From positions 85,518,765 through 85,582,764 of the forward strand of contig CM067081.1 of NCBI GenBank assembly GCA_034008185.1: a stretch of 64,000 bases of DNA. The letters run 5' to 3'. The notes beneath the pieces are model-generated. The model saw only the letters and a program-made list of their open reading frames with translations, searched no databases and was not told the DNA's origin. Every line of letters starts with the position of its first letter. Within the stretch, counting starts at the first letter, position 1. The translations under genes were made by a program, and so were the position numbers. Positions 1 through 37,100 of this stretch are shown one piece after another. This stretch comes from Gorsachius magnificus. Its lineage: Eukaryota > Chordata > Aves > Pelecaniformes > Ardeidae.

Positions 1-552
1 GGGAGAGGAGGACAGGGAAGCACAGGCAGGGTTCTCAGCAGCCCCTGCAGTGCCGAGGGGCCGGAGCGCCCGTACAAGAAAGATGTTGCATCGCTGGAAC
101 AGGTCCAGAGGAGAGCAACCAAGCTGGTGAGGGGTCTGGAACACAAGTCATACGAGGAACGGCTGAGGGAACTGGGGTTGTTTAGTCTGGAGAAGAGGAG
201 GCTGAGGGGAGACCTCTACAACTACCTGACAGGAGGCTGTAGTGAGGTGGGGGTCGGCCTCTTCTCCCTGGTAACAGACGATAGGACGAGGGGGAATGGT
301 CTGAAGTTGTGCCAGGGCAAGTTTAGGCTAGACATTAGGAAAAACTTCTTCACTGAGAGGGTTGTCAGGCTCTGGAATGGGCTGCCCAGGGAGGTGGTGG
401 AGTCCTCATCCCTGGAGGTATTTAAAAGAAGGATAGATGAGGTGCTTAGGGACATGGTTTAGTGGTGGGATGGCAGTGCAGAGGTTGGACTCGATGATCT
501 TAAAGGTCTTTTCCAACCGAGGTGATTCTGTGATTCTGTGATTCTGTGATTC
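1..552 (+). mobile_element. CR1 LINE fragment, 3' end, sense orientation
   Basis: The + strand carries the C-terminal part of a CR1 ORF2 frame from about 127 to 462, with the typical CR1 signatures [32 protein letters not shown] and a C-terminal [12 protein letters not shown]. It then enters the CR1 3' tail (cttttccaaccgaggtgat) and ends in about four copies of the octamer ATTCTGTG at 525-552. The 5' side runs off the window edge. The frame is open over its last 111 codons, so this copy is only moderately decayed here, but it lacks the reverse transcriptase. Its end and coding tail differ from the copies at 41.2 kb and 62.9 kb, which suggests a different CR1 subfamily. Confidence 0.93.
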
Positions 553-3500
553 CCATCATCTGATGTTCCCCCTGGAAAAAGGGCTTCAGAAGAGAAATCC
601 ATCACTGTCAGGTGTTGCTCTGACACTGACATGCACAGAAATTATTGCTTCTCCTTGGTGGGGAAAGAGCGTGGCATCCTGCCCCTGCCAGGGTGAACAG
701 GAATGTCTGAGTTTCTGGCTCCAGTCACTTGAAATTTTTTATCTAGAGGCGTGAGGGGAGTCGTGTGCATGCCTGTGCTTGTAGGTGTACTCGCTGAAGT
801 TATAGTGAGGTTGTCTTTGTTCAGCAGTGTGATCGAAATGCTGAAGAGCCAGTAGCTTTATTTGCAAGGGACAGCAGCCCTGCCAACACACTCCCTTTGC
901 ACGGGCATTTTTCAATCCTTAATGAAGGTGCGACATGAAGGTGGCTGATCCAAATAGCTATTTGCAGTTCCAGTTGGTGGGGTTTGCCATCGGCAAACAG
1001 GTCAAGACTGGGGGAAGTGTCTGGGTGCGTGCATGGTTGGGAGCAAGCATGACTGTAGAAACCAGAGCGATTGTCCCACGCCCGAGGAGCTCCGGGCTCC
1101 GTGTCCCCACTGACTGAGCCCCGGCACCCAACGTGCCATCGCTGTGAAGCAGCAGCCGCAGAGGGAGCCGCTTTGAAAGTACTGAGCTTGCTGATGCATT
1201 GCACAAAATGTGGGACATGTACAGCAGAGAAGCAACTGTAGGTTTTTACCAGCCTTGTAGGCTTAAAACCCCCGGGTGTTACAGCGGAGACATGAGTACT
1301 TGGGGGAAGCGTACATTTGAGACATTCAGGGCTATAAATAAAATTCACATCAGACTCAGCACTTGCCTCAATGAAACATTTATGCACTAAAATGCATGAT
1401 GAAGTTTGACGTGTTGCCAGACTGCCTAGTCTTTGTGATCATCTGTTCTTTCTCAGAATTAGTTTTCTTGCGATGTTTTACACACAAACTTAGCAGGCAT
1501 TAACTCACTGCTGACCTGGGCAGTAGCTGTGGAAGAGTTTGATCAGGTTGAACCCCGCTGCTGCTGGTGTGGGCCTATTTATGCAAAGCTGAGTGAACAT
1601 ACAGCTTTCTTATTACCTTGAATTTCACAAGAAAAAAGTCACCATTTTTACCTGAAATAGCTAGAAAGAACGGCACTTGCTAAAATGACAGGTAAACCAT
1701 CTTAATGCCGGGTGAGAGGGGCTTCCAGAGCAGAGTGTGGCACAGTGCTGCTGGCTGCAGCAGCCTTCAAGAGCATCCCACGCCCCTGCGGTGTGGCAGA
1801 GAGAAGCGGTGGGTGCCTGGTGGGTGCGCAGCCCCCAGCTCCTCTGCCTCCCGCAAAGTGCCTGGGTCTGTAGAACCTCTCGTAAGAGCCACTGGGCTCT
1901 GGAATAGGCTTATTCACTAGTCTGATCCCCTCCAGGCTCCACACTTTTTCACACCTTCCACCAAAACGTGTTTTCTCTTTGAACCAGGAAGCATAGGAAA
2001 TTATCTCTTTTTTTTTTTTCCCCCCCGACACCTAATGGCAGCTCTAACACAGAAAGAGAGAATAGGAAGTTGAGAAACAGAAGGAGGGAGGCAAGCAGCT
2101 AGAGAAGCAGACGGAGTTGGGAGGGGAAACCCCTGGATCTATCAAATAAATAGAGCAGAAATCTTTCTTGCTTGGCCTTTGTGGTGTTATTATTAGAACA
2201 ACCACGCCTGAGTGCACTAAAGCCGCACAACCTTCAAGCATCCACATCCAGCTCTGCTACAGCAGGATCCTTTTTCTGCTTTGCTAAAGGAGGGAGGGAG
2301 GGAGAGTGAACGAAAGGATGTGAAGACGAGAAGGGTCGGTAGAAGATAAATATGACCAACTTCGATAAAACAGCTATTTGGAAACCTTCAAAAACCTTCT
2401 CATGAGAACAGCCATTAGTGTGTGTCTGTTCGACATTGGTTGTCAGGAAACCAGCCAACGTTAATGGATCCACAGAATGTAATGGAGAATCCATTTAAAT
2501 GGTCTCTTGTCGTTTTGTCATCCCACAAGACAAAAAAACAATTACTTTAACTCGGGAATGAAATGAACATGATAGTTTATATGACTCACTTGTATATTCT
2601 AAATTGATCAAAGCGCACACTAAAAATATATTAACAATCTATATCTGATGCCTGAAATGCAGCATTTCCTATATCCATACAGGCTTTTTTTTGTCATTCA
2701 CTGTGGTGTCCAGCTGTTAATAATTTAAAGACTGTGGCTTTACAGTTTCTGTATTGCTTTATTTATTATGCGTGTTATGATGATGCTGGGGGGCTACGGC
2801 CACACGCAGGCTCAACACTGTAAAAAAAGCCCGCAGTGTAAAACACTGAGTGAAGGCAAGTGCTGGCTGGAAGAGATACCTCGTTCCCATTTTACAGAAC
2901 CAAGACATAGGGAGTGTTAACATTTAACCCAGGCTCTTCACAGAAGTATGTGGCGAAGCTTTGACTGCCCAGCTCTTCTAGATCTCAGCCCAGTGGTCTC
3001 CGACTGATGAGTTACCCTGCTACAGGGTTGGCTTTTTTCTTTTCGTGGAGGTAAGGGATTCAGCCCTGTGCAGAAAATTGGACGTTCGGTGCTCCTGAAA
3101 GCCCATGGTCTGCTCTTGCGGTTGCATCCCTCGGCTTCAGTGCCCAGCAGCAGCGCCCTGCTCCCGGTGCCCGTGCCCAAAGAGCGGGGGCCAGGCGAGA
3201 CGTCGTTGCAGGAGTGCAGGCAGCATGCAAAGGACATGGAAAGAAATGTCCACAGGACAATGTGAAAGGAATGAAGTGGAAGCAGGTCCCTCTTTTGGCA
3301 GGCAATCCCACCTGGTAATCCCCTTCAGAAAGGGTGCAGGGTCTCTCACTTACCAGTTAGCTTTTCCCTTCTCTTTCCCCTTTCCGGGAGGCTTTTCCAG
3401 AGCTTCATTGCTCTGAGGTTGGGATGCTGTTCTTCAAGGATCCATCCTAATTGCATTTGTGGCAGGGTGGGTTGATACTTATTTGTCCTTGGGCCAGCAT

Positions 3501-6500
3501 TGTCCTCAACCCTGTCCAGCGCTTCTCCTCCCTCTGAGCTTCTTCCCCACTGCAGGCTGAGAACATTCATCCCCTTGCGGCTTTTTTGCCAGCTCTTTTA
3601 GTTTATACTCTGGACCACCTAGAAAATCCACTCTGTCTTTTGAGTATTTTAAAGGACTGTTCAGTTCAGTGTGCATTGTGCAATATTTCTGTTTGCTTGG
3701 TGTCACTGGGGCGTATTCCCTGACATGGCGAATCAGAGTTCCTGCAGGGAAAGGTGAGAAGATACGGATGCGCGCTGGCTGTGGCTGTGGCACAGGGTAC
3801 TATAAGCTGCTTAGTGCCCAATCATTTGAAGATAAGAAATGTATTTGTGCTTTATTTTTCTTCTGGTACAGCACTATGCACAGCTCTGCCAGGTTTGCTG
3901 GCTAAGGGAGGCATGTTGGATGATGAAGAGGTCATACCATTTTATCTGTGAACAGCAGTGTGTGTCTACAACAGCAAGTGTGTAGCAGAATTGTATTAGC
4001 TGGGTTTCATTTTTAAGTCTCACCCAGAGTATATTAGCTCAACTCCTACTCTTCTTACTTGTAAAACACTGCTGCCAAAGCCAGAAGAGCTTTCTACAAG
4101 TTAAATTTTGCAGCAAAATCTATTCTAGTCTAATGAAATGTCTGAACATTTCATAAGTAGGTAAAACTTTCCACTCGCTTATTGAGCTCCATCACAGATG
4201 ACTACTAGCGCTGCAGTCTAGACAGTTTTTTTTCTGGGAGTAGGAAGGAACTGCTTGTGCCTCCAGGGGACAAATTGTGATCATGAATATCACATATCCT
4301 CAGGAATATAAAGAATGGGTGGGGTGTCATTACTATCACTTACAAATTTTTGTCCTGAGATGAGCTTCCCAAGGAGGCAGTGCGGCTCAGAATGGGATCG
4401 GGGCAAGTTACTTTGTGTCTCAGTACCTTGTCTGTAAAATAGACATAGTGCTCTCTTACCCTCAAGGGGTAAAGGAAATATAAAAATCAGCTTGTGATAG
4501 TGAGATATTCACTCACTGCAGTGCTGACAGACAGACAGACAAGCCGTCAAAAGCTCTGCTTGCAATTTGGCAACAGTATGTTACTACAATGTCGACAGTT
4601 TAATTAGTAAATCCTCATGATGAACACCCAGAGGTTGCCGTCTTTCATCCTACAACAACCCCCACTATCAGTCTTTTTTTTTTTTTTCACCCTGGTGCCA
4701 TTCCTTGCACTGACACCATGGCAGTGTGGTTCCTGGGTTTCTCCCCTCGTGTCTGCTCCCTCCTTCTTCTCCTACTGTACTTTCCCAGTTCCTTTATACT
4801 GGTGTGCCTTCAGCCCGAGTGAATGTTGTTTTGCATTAAAGAAAGGAGCAATAACAGAAAGAGCAAAGCATCTTCACCAGAGAGCAGCTCTCTAACATGT
4901 TGCACTGACTCCTCCTCAAAAAAGGGCACCTGCCTCTGAAGGTCAGGGAGAGCAAAAGCATGGAAAGTAGATGAGAGCCCCAAAATATGTTAGTTCATTG
5001 TCTGGAGACAACATACTGCTGTGGACATCCTGCCACCAACCCCTTTGACCTCCCCCTTGGTGGTGTCCCACAACAGTGGCACATCCCTCCTTCTTCTCTT
5101 GTGGAAACAACGAGGGCCCTGCCAGGCAGGGTCCAGGGCCTGCACTTGTCTGGAGTGGCAAAAGCAATGTAAGGGGAGGGCCTGGCTGCAAAATACCCAT
5201 CATCTCAGGGGGCAGGGTGGAGGCTGGAGAAGGGGGCACACAGGCTGGCTAACAGAGAGCTACAGATCCCTGGTAGTATTCTCCATGGAAAAGGGCTCTG
5301 GCCATCAGCCTTGAGATTGACTGTGTTGAGATTGAAGCTGCCTCTGCTCCGCTTGTGGCAGCTCCTCTGGGCTCTCGCTGGCTGGGAGAGATGAGGGCGA
5401 GAGGAGAGGAGAGGAGAGGAGAGGAGAGGAGAGGAGAGGAGAGGAGAGGAGAGGAGAGGAGAGGAGAGGAGAGGAGAGGAGGCAGGAGCATGTTGCCAGT
5501 GGGGGGACCAACCTGAGGCATGCTGGCTGTTTGGCGTCTCACTGGGAAGGGAACCCCAGGAGGTACCTCCACCACCCTTCCTCCCATGCATGAAGGAGCC
5601 CACCTGCGTCACGCTGGGTGGTCCTGTAAGCAAAACAGCTCCAGCGGCTCCTCGGCGTTACAAGATGAGGTGACCGGAGAGAGTGTTTGTATCGATGCCT
5701 GTAGAAGAAAGGAGCAAGCCCAGTGCTGCAGATGAGGACGTGCCATGTGCTCTGCTGTGTTACCTGGGCCGCTGAGCACGGGTGGGACAAGCCTGCGCCC
5801 TGAGGCCAGCCGGGGCAGAGCGCTGGCATCCCCCATGGCCCTCCTCTCCTGCTTTGGCCCTCGGAAAGCCAGCTACTGCGTATGCTGAGGTTGGGCGCAT
5901 CTCCCGGTGCTCCTGAGACATTCTCTCAAACCTTTAGTGGACTTGGTTCATGTAACTTTTAGAGGCAGACTTTTGGGATTTCTCTGTAGAGGAATTGAAG
6001 TGTTCCTGTCCCTCAGAAGTCCTTGTCTATTAAGGCAACCTCTTTTGATAGGTGACAGTTACAGCTGCTCAGCAGGGTGAAGAGTTAATCCCAGTCGTTA
6101 TGCGCTGGAAGGCAAGGAGCTGGCAACCTGTGTCAGAAATTAGTCGTGCGTAACACGATGTAGTGAAAGAGCATATTGGCAGGAGGATGGGCAAATGGAA
6201 GACCCATTCCTCCCTCTGTCCTTGCTCAAAATGTCACCATGGGAAGGTTGCATAGCTTCATTGTATTTTCATTTTGCTATCTATAAAATTATTATCCCTT
6301 TAGTCCATATATTTAACACCGATACAGTATCATTGCACCTACTTGCCTCCCTAGGGCCATTTGCAATCTGGCAAAAGGGTGTTGTCTAAATGCTAAGTGG
6401 TATAACGTGGAATGGAAACACGGAGAAGATACTGGTCGCTGTTATTTGGTGGGAAGAGAGGTGCTGTAACATCCCCAGCATGTGTTCCAAGCGAGAGCCT

Positions 6501-6569
6501 TTGCTTTTCAGCTAGGTTGATGTAAGAGATGCCAGGAGCCTTACCTCATGCTCTGGTTTTATCCTACAG
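553..6569 (+). other. NHS: Distal part of NHS intron 1 (non-coding)
   Basis: No coding exon could be supported between the CR1 tail and NHS coding exon 2. Open frames here are short, lack splice-compatible structure and show no recognisable domain. The stretch holds the GAGGA array at 5401-5480, a T10-C7 tract near 2008-2026, and GC-rich patches at about 3.1-3.2 kb and 5.1-5.8 kb. In mammals the first NHS intron is very large (hundreds of kb), so intron identity is inferred from the absence of the first coding exon. Confidence 0.7.
5401..5480. repeat. Pentanucleotide microsatellite (GAGGA)x16
   Basis: Sixteen uninterrupted copies of GAGGA run over 80 bp. One strand is all purine and the other all pyrimidine. 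The Leu/Ser/Pro repeats seen in reverse-strand frames across it are translations of the microsatellite and not proteins. Confidence 0.98.
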
Positions 6570-30599
<24,030 letters not shown>

Positions 30600-30683
30600 G
30601 CTGCGTGGGCTCTGGGGCCAGGCTGCCAACACCACTCGGGCTCTGTAAGGGTGTGAATATGAGAGGCCAATGCTGTAGCAGTC

Positions 30684-30722
30684 AAAAAAAAAAAAAAAAA
30701 AAAAAAAGAAAAAAAGAAAAAA
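30684..30722 (+). repeat. Poly(A)-rich tract just after the NHS stop codon
   Basis: A run of 24 A, then AAAAA and AAAA blocks separated by single G, starting 85 bases after the stop. It is genomically encoded and so could be mistaken for a poly(A) tail. Confidence 0.97.
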
Positions 30723-31100
30723 TTGCAGGGCAATATCGATGCTTAAATGTGTGTTTGTAAGACGCTGGGGAAATGGAGGACTACAGCTGTAGCTATTTAT
30801 TACGTTACATTTTCTAAAAGGAGGAAGATGTCTGTTTTGTTTTCTTTTGGCTTCATTTGGTTTATCCCACTCTCATTTCCCTTGTCACTGTAGATTTCAT
30901 GTCTATACATTTTCCACAGACTTAAAAGTGGGGACTTGGGGATTTTTTTTTTTTTTCCAGAAGCTGCCCATCTAGAAACAAATCCCTCACTGTAGTGCTT
31001 CCCTAGGGAGAAAAAAACAAAAGAAAATGCTCTTGAGGGTTGGTATTTTTCTACACTAAAATGAGCTGAAACAAAATTTAGAAGAAATTAACAAAACACA

Positions 31101-31136
31101 TGTAAATACCATATTTTTGATAAAAATCTGTAAATA
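31101..31136 (+). promoter_or_regulatory. Pair of Pumilio recognition elements in NHS 3' UTR
   Basis: TGTAAATA occurs at 31101-31108 and again at 31129-31136, 28 bases apart, both on the transcript strand. Each matches the UGUANAUA consensus bound by PUM1/PUM2. Binding is inferred. Confidence 0.55.
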
Positions 31137-33630
31137 GAATTATCAAAAAGTGGATGTGGCAAACGATTTACTGCATAACAACTTTGTTTATAGAAGACAA
31201 AAGAAGTCAAACGTAATAACTGTATTCTGTGAATACCATTTTCATATCAAACATAAAAAAAATTCACATGGCCACCAATGACCACTTTCAGTGCAACAAG
31301 CCTGAAGGACGACATTGAGCAGTGGGAAGGAGGAATTCTCCGCCTTAGCTAAGGAAATGGAAAAGATGACTGCGATGGGATTAAAGTAAAACCATTTGTC
31401 TTTCTAAGGCAGCTCCGAAGAAGCTAACTGGGAGGGTTCCCGTGAGGATCGGTGGGGAAGGCGAGCGTGCTTCCGGCAGAACAAAGTTGTGTCCGATGCA
31501 AAGCCCCCAAAGGGTCCCATCCCACAGCCTCCCCTGGGCCTTTACTCTAGCAGGGATCGCTTCAGAGAGGAGAGATGCGAGGAGAAATAGTACTTAACTT
31601 TCATATTCCTATTAGGCTATTGGGATACATAACACAGTCATAACCTGGTAACTATAATCTTTAAATGCAATTAGTTTCTGGTTCGTAAAGGAAACAAATA
31701 AATTATAAGCATGCAAGAAGCGCTTTCGATTTATCAGTAAATATCCGCGATGAATTTTCAGTGAAGCTTTCTCTTTGTGCTGATGAGATTCATGCTACCT
31801 AAATATTTACAAAAATGACACTGTGAAAATGTAGCTGGGAAATAGGTATGTGTATGCATTATTTATATTCATTGCTGAGCTGGGAAGGGGAGAGCTCTGG
31901 TTCATTGTGCCAGCCACGTACCGTTGGGATCTTGTCTGGGTTTACCAGAAACACGGAACAGGGTGGGGGACTGGGGTGGGGTGGGAAAGGTGACAAATCA
32001 AGGCAGCTGCTTTGATACAAATGAAGGCAGGGAAATAAAAGCTGAATTACTTGAAGTTACTTGAATTTTCTCGTCTTAAAACTGCAAGAACATGTACTTT
32101 TAAAACTTAACCCGTGAGTCGCTTTATACTTTTAATTTTTAAACGGAATAAAACCAACAGGCCTGATTCTCCTTTGGGCCACTGCGGCTTCCACTGATGT
32201 GTGCTACTCGGAGCAGAAGGCCCCCTTTGTCCAAAATTGATGCAGTTGGTGTTGGTTGCCGTAGGATATGGTTTGGAGTAGAGGAAAGGTTAGTGCAGAG
32301 AAAATAGTGCGAGGAGGAATATGGTGTGCGGTAGGACAGGTCACGTTAGGATGGCAGAAAGAGCGTACTTTGGTACTAAAGAAATCAACTAAAAGCTGGC
32401 TTTAAGCATAAGTAAAGGATAGGGAAGCGGGATGTGTGAAATGGGGTTTTATTAGGTTTTTTGCTTTTAATCATGTAACGCATAAAGCTGAGAATTTTTA
32501 AAAGCGGGCAGAGCATGTTTTAAAGAGGAACGTTCTACCTAAAACTGTTAAGATTTTAAAGAGCCTGAGCAAGTCAGAATGGTTTAACAAACCCGGAATG
32601 TGATTCCCCACAAGGTTCACATCTAATTTCGTCCAGTGCTTACGCCAAGAAAGATATTATTCAGGGTTTCCTACCATCCTCTCGCGTAGCCTGGTTGCGC
32701 TCGGTGTGCAAGGTAGAGTTGCTGCGCATGTGGTACGTGTGTTGGAAAGAGGGGTGGTGCAACAGCTGAAGGGCTGGAAATTCGGCAAGTCTAAAAAAAT
32801 TTAAAAGTCTAAAACAGTTTTCAAAAAGGTAATGGGAGCAAGGTTTTGGAAACAAAAGGCTAATTACATTAGTAGCTTTGTGAAGAAAGTAAGTCTGAAC
32901 ACAAGTGAAGTGAGCGAATGAGAATGTTTTAAGAGGAAACCTTTAGCGTATAACAAACCACTTTCTGGAGAACACGAGTAAAGGAAATTTAGATATTGGG
33001 CAGAAAATGCTCAGTTTGTCATCTTCAGTCATTTTCCTTAAGAATGTTACTGGGAGCATTTTTACAGCATGTTTGATAGACCCGAGTTAAAGAGTCATCC
33101 AACTCTGTAAAGAGAATACAGCTGAATTGACTTTGATGTTATCACTTTTGATGACCAATCAATAATTTCACAGAGACAATAAATAAATATATATACACTA
33201 AATTTTTTTTTTTTTTTTACTGGAACGGTGAGGCAATACTTCACAAACGAAACGGCCACAGAACAATTCCATTAAAATATAGCCTTACTTCTTTTGTTTA
33301 CTTTCCTAGTTTATACTTAGCAGATTGAAACCCAAATAAAGAGAGATTCTAAATCCACTGTGAAGAGTTTGTAACAAACGTGGGAGCCAGAGGAGACCGA
33401 ATGGCGGGGCCCCCTGTGGTGCCGGAGGCGTGCCATTCAGGCAGCGGAGGCCGAGCTGTAGAGCGAAGGGAGCATCGCTCGCCTCTTGAGACAGGGTACA
33501 GTATGTGCATCAGGTAACCACCGCTAAACCGTCATTTCAGCCTACTGATCCACTGTTTGCACTGATGTTATGGAAACGATTTCTGAAATTATACAGCTGT
33601 CGGTTCTGAAAAATAACATTTCCCCCCCTT

Positions 33631-33665
<35 letters not shown>

Positions 33666-33922
33666 GTTTGTTGTGGCAGCATAGAGGACATGGAATAGTT
33701 GTAGCAAATAAAGCATACATTTGCTTTTGCCAAAGGTCAGTGATTGAGTGCATTTGCTGCAATGGTGGCAGATAGAGAAATACTGTAGGTTATGACTTAA
33801 AGAATTAAAAAAAAAAAATTAAGAAGGTTACAGTGTAACTATTTTGGTACTAGCACCAGTTCATGCTGGCAGAAAAGACAATGGTTTATGGACTTGCATC
33901 CATTTTGTATTTTTGTAATATT

Positions 33923-33930
33923 TGTAAATA
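33923..33930 (+). promoter_or_regulatory. Third Pumilio recognition element in NHS 3' UTR
   Basis: TGTAAATA on the transcript strand, about 210 bases upstream of the poly(A) signal, matching UGUANAUA exactly. Confidence 0.5.
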
Positions 33931-34141
33931 CGAACTTTTTAAATTGTTGCAAAGATGGTTTCTTTTGTAAAATGTTTTCAAAGTTTACATTAAATCCAAG
34001 CCTTTGTATATTTTAGAGCTGTGCAACACTTTAAGTCTTGTATTTATTTTTAGTAAAAACGGTGACAGTTTCATTGTGAACCCCTCTCAAAAAATGTGTC
34101 GGAAAAGTTTGATTACCTAGAAAGTGTGTATAGAAACTGCA

Positions 34142-34147
34142 AATAAA
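34142..34147 (+). terminator. NHS: NHS poly(A) signal AATAAA
   Basis: Canonical AATAAA preceded by a T/A-rich stretch and followed within 20-45 bases by a T/C-rich segment (ccttctctttactttcttg). This is the last good hexamer before the sequence loses its 3' UTR character, so cleavage is placed at about 34165. Confidence 0.7.
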
Positions 34148-34165
34148 CGTGACTGCGATTCAATC

Positions 34166-37100
34166 ACACCTTCTCTTTACTTTCTTGTCATGAAATGTGA
34201 ACTCTACTCTACAGACCACAAGTATGCTGACTCCAAAGGTAAGTCTCACTTCTCAAACCAGTTAATCGTGTTTTGTCTTCAACTTACGATTTTTTTTTTA
34301 TAAACTGAGTAAGGAGAAATCTGTATCCAAACCATCATTGACTTTGAGTGGAATTTTCCACACAAGTACAATTTTGCCAGAATATAGACTGCTGAATTTG
34401 CCTCAGGTCTGACTGACTTCGCATGTAAGAAAAAGGTAAGATGAAAGGAAGCTGGGGTGAATAACAGCGGGAAGACCTCTACTTTACCTTCAGCTGGAAA
34501 AACAAAACAAATTGCAACACTTCAGACCCAAGGCACAACGAATCCAGCGACTGAACCTTATCAGCTAAAGCAAGCCGTCGGCAAAAGGCAGGCCATAAAT
34601 TATGAACACAAAGCGAGAAGTGCAGACCCTATTTTAAAGCGGTTTGGTTATCAGGAGGTTGAGAAGCCAAAGCATGGAAGCTAAGTAGTTTAAATTATAG
34701 CCCCTGTATGTCTCTGCTAAAATTGCATACCTGCAGGAAAAGGGGAGGGGAAGATGCGCATCGTGAAACTGGTTTCAGGTGTCATTTTGTCGGTAGCTTT
34801 CCAACACTGTACTTGGTATTTAAAAAACTCGTATGAAAAAAAAAAACCTGAAATGCGCAGGTCTGGAGGCTTAGAGTGAATGGAAAAAAAAATCAGGTTT
34901 TTGGGAATGCTGCTGGGCTATCTGCAATTGTGGTTTGCAAGGATATGAGGATTGCCCCAATGAGTGTGGGCCTAGAGTAGTCTCCAAGTGGGAATCAGTT
35001 TGCGTAACATTTGTTTTAAGCAGATGGTCAAGCAGTTAATAATTATGTGGACCATTTCCTGTTGCATCGGGTGCCTTCCCAATCCAGAAATAGATAAGCA
35101 AGATCTGTAGGAAGAGCTTAGCCCCTACAGGCAGGCACAAGCTGGGTTTTGGCTGCCCGCTGTACGCCTGTGTATTGTTCTCATGCTCGGTGGAAGACGA
35201 AACATTAGACTACATAAACATACCCACTGATTTTTTTATATATACGAAGTGAGATCACTGTTGCTATTTACAACATAGGTGAAAACAGTGACTTTTTAAG
35301 TCTATAAAATTCAGGCTTCAGTGTGTACCTTTGGGTATGTGTACACGGCATACCACCATCCGGCCCATTCAGAGAGAGAATATAAACCAGATACTGTAAG
35401 TATTATCACCGTGTATACGAGCTCTTCTCCGGTTGTACTGCCCTGCTTCTCAGCAAAGCATCCCACCGCGCTGTGTAGATACATGTAAGAAACTTATATA
35501 ATCACACATGGGAAGAGTTGCGGGGTTTGGGTGGGGTTTTTTTTGAGGATGATAATAAAGCACATGGGTGTTAAAACTTAGACGCCACATTGAAAATTTT
35601 GTCACCTTCTCCCCAGAGTGGAATTCAACCCCTGCCCAACAAATCTGCCTATACACTCTTCCTGTACGCTCTTCCTATAACATTCCCAGATTTGGCAACT
35701 CAGGCCACGCATACAACCAGGTCACTGCAAGTTCTGAGCGTTGGCGCCTGCTTTTGGGAGCACCGTGGGTGGCGTCTCTCTGCTGCTCTGCCTGACATGG
35801 ATACAGCCTGGGACGCAAGGGATCCTGCCCAGCGAATGCTCCCATCGCCAGACTACAGCCACCCACCTTCTGCCAGCCCCCGTCCCTTCACCCTGCCTGG
35901 TGCAGCAACCTCTGCTTCATTCAGCAGGCAGCCCCAAGGGCTGCGCCCCCGCTGTCCCCGCAGGCTGCCAGCCCTGGGGCTGTCCTAGGGAAAGCATCCT
36001 TTGGGAGAGCCCGCTGTGCAGAGACAGTGGCCCCTTAGGCCCCTGCAGTGCCGGGGTGGGGGGCTGCACACAGGTCATAGGGCACTGGGGAGCCTTAACG
36101 GCAAGGGGGGGGATGCCCGAGAGGGCAGCAGCACCCCAGGACTGGGCAGCCACCAGGCAAGGGAAGGGAAGGTGTTTCGGTGCCTTTGTTTGGGAGCGGG
36201 GAGGGGACAGAACTGGATGGGAAAGGACAGCTTTTAGCAACCCTTCAACTCATCGGGCCCGGGGGCAAGCGTTTTTCCTGGGCAGAAGGCAGCTGAGTTC
36301 TGGCTGCAATCCTAGTACTGATTTCTACACACGTTTCTATGGGCACTTATTTGACAGACTTTGTTTTCCATACACCTATTTTTGGTTGCATTAATTATAT
36401 TTCCCTCCTTTAATTCTCTACTTGGTGACAGAAGTGTGTATTAACTGTTCCAATAGGTTCCTGAGATTAAAGTCTGGCTGGCAGGTTTTTAATTACCTGG
36501 CTTGTCCCGTTCGTATTTTTTATTCTCCTGAAACTTTTCTAGTGTTCAACTAGAAAATTCTTGTGACCAATTCTTATTGATCGTAAGAATCCTTCAACGG
36601 GTTCTCCTGACTTCTTGAAGGCAAGTTATCCAGCTCTGCTGACCAAAGAGATCTGTCTCTAATTACTTCAGTACAAATGGAAGAGGTTTCACATCACATC
36701 ATCTGTACTCCCCAGTGAGAAAACTGAGGAAATGTATCCATAAGGAATCTCTATCCCCCAACATAGGCTCACGGTCAGGACAACAGAACAGGTCGGCAGC
36801 TAAATACAGTCTTTCCCACTAGATGCACTTGCATTGCCATTTAGACTTCCCCAGAGTTGGAAAATCAGAAAACCACTCTGACTGTTAAGAGAAATTCATC
36901 CCATAACAGATAACATGGCAACCTCAGCGAAGTTTACTGTTTTCTTAGAAGATACACTAAAAAGCTGTGCAAAACAGTGATGGTAGTAACAGCATCATGG
37001 ATAGGAGTGGTAGCTTGCATGCACTTTCACTCAAAACAGGTTGCTGCCTATTTTTATTTTTATTTTTTTGACAGAAGATTATGCAGCTCTGACATGAATC

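Larger units (their letters stand above)
30600..34165 (+). other. NHS: NHS 3' untranslated region
   Basis: About 3.6 kb of AT-rich sequence between the stop and the best poly(A) signal. It holds an A24 run at 30684-30707 extending A-rich to 30722, three perfect Pumilio-type TGTAAATA octamers, several ATTTA-type AU motifs (for example near 30798 and 34038), a C/T-rich tract ending in T21 at 33645-33665, and alternative AATAAA signals (for example 33707-33712). A 3' UTR of several kb is also known for mammalian NHS. The extent is inferred from the signal, without transcript data. Confidence 0.8.

Noticed and set aside
5205..5633. Minus-strand frames of about 110-140 codons with LLSSP repeats
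   Set aside because: They are translations of the (GAGGA)16 microsatellite in different frames, with no splice signals or homology.
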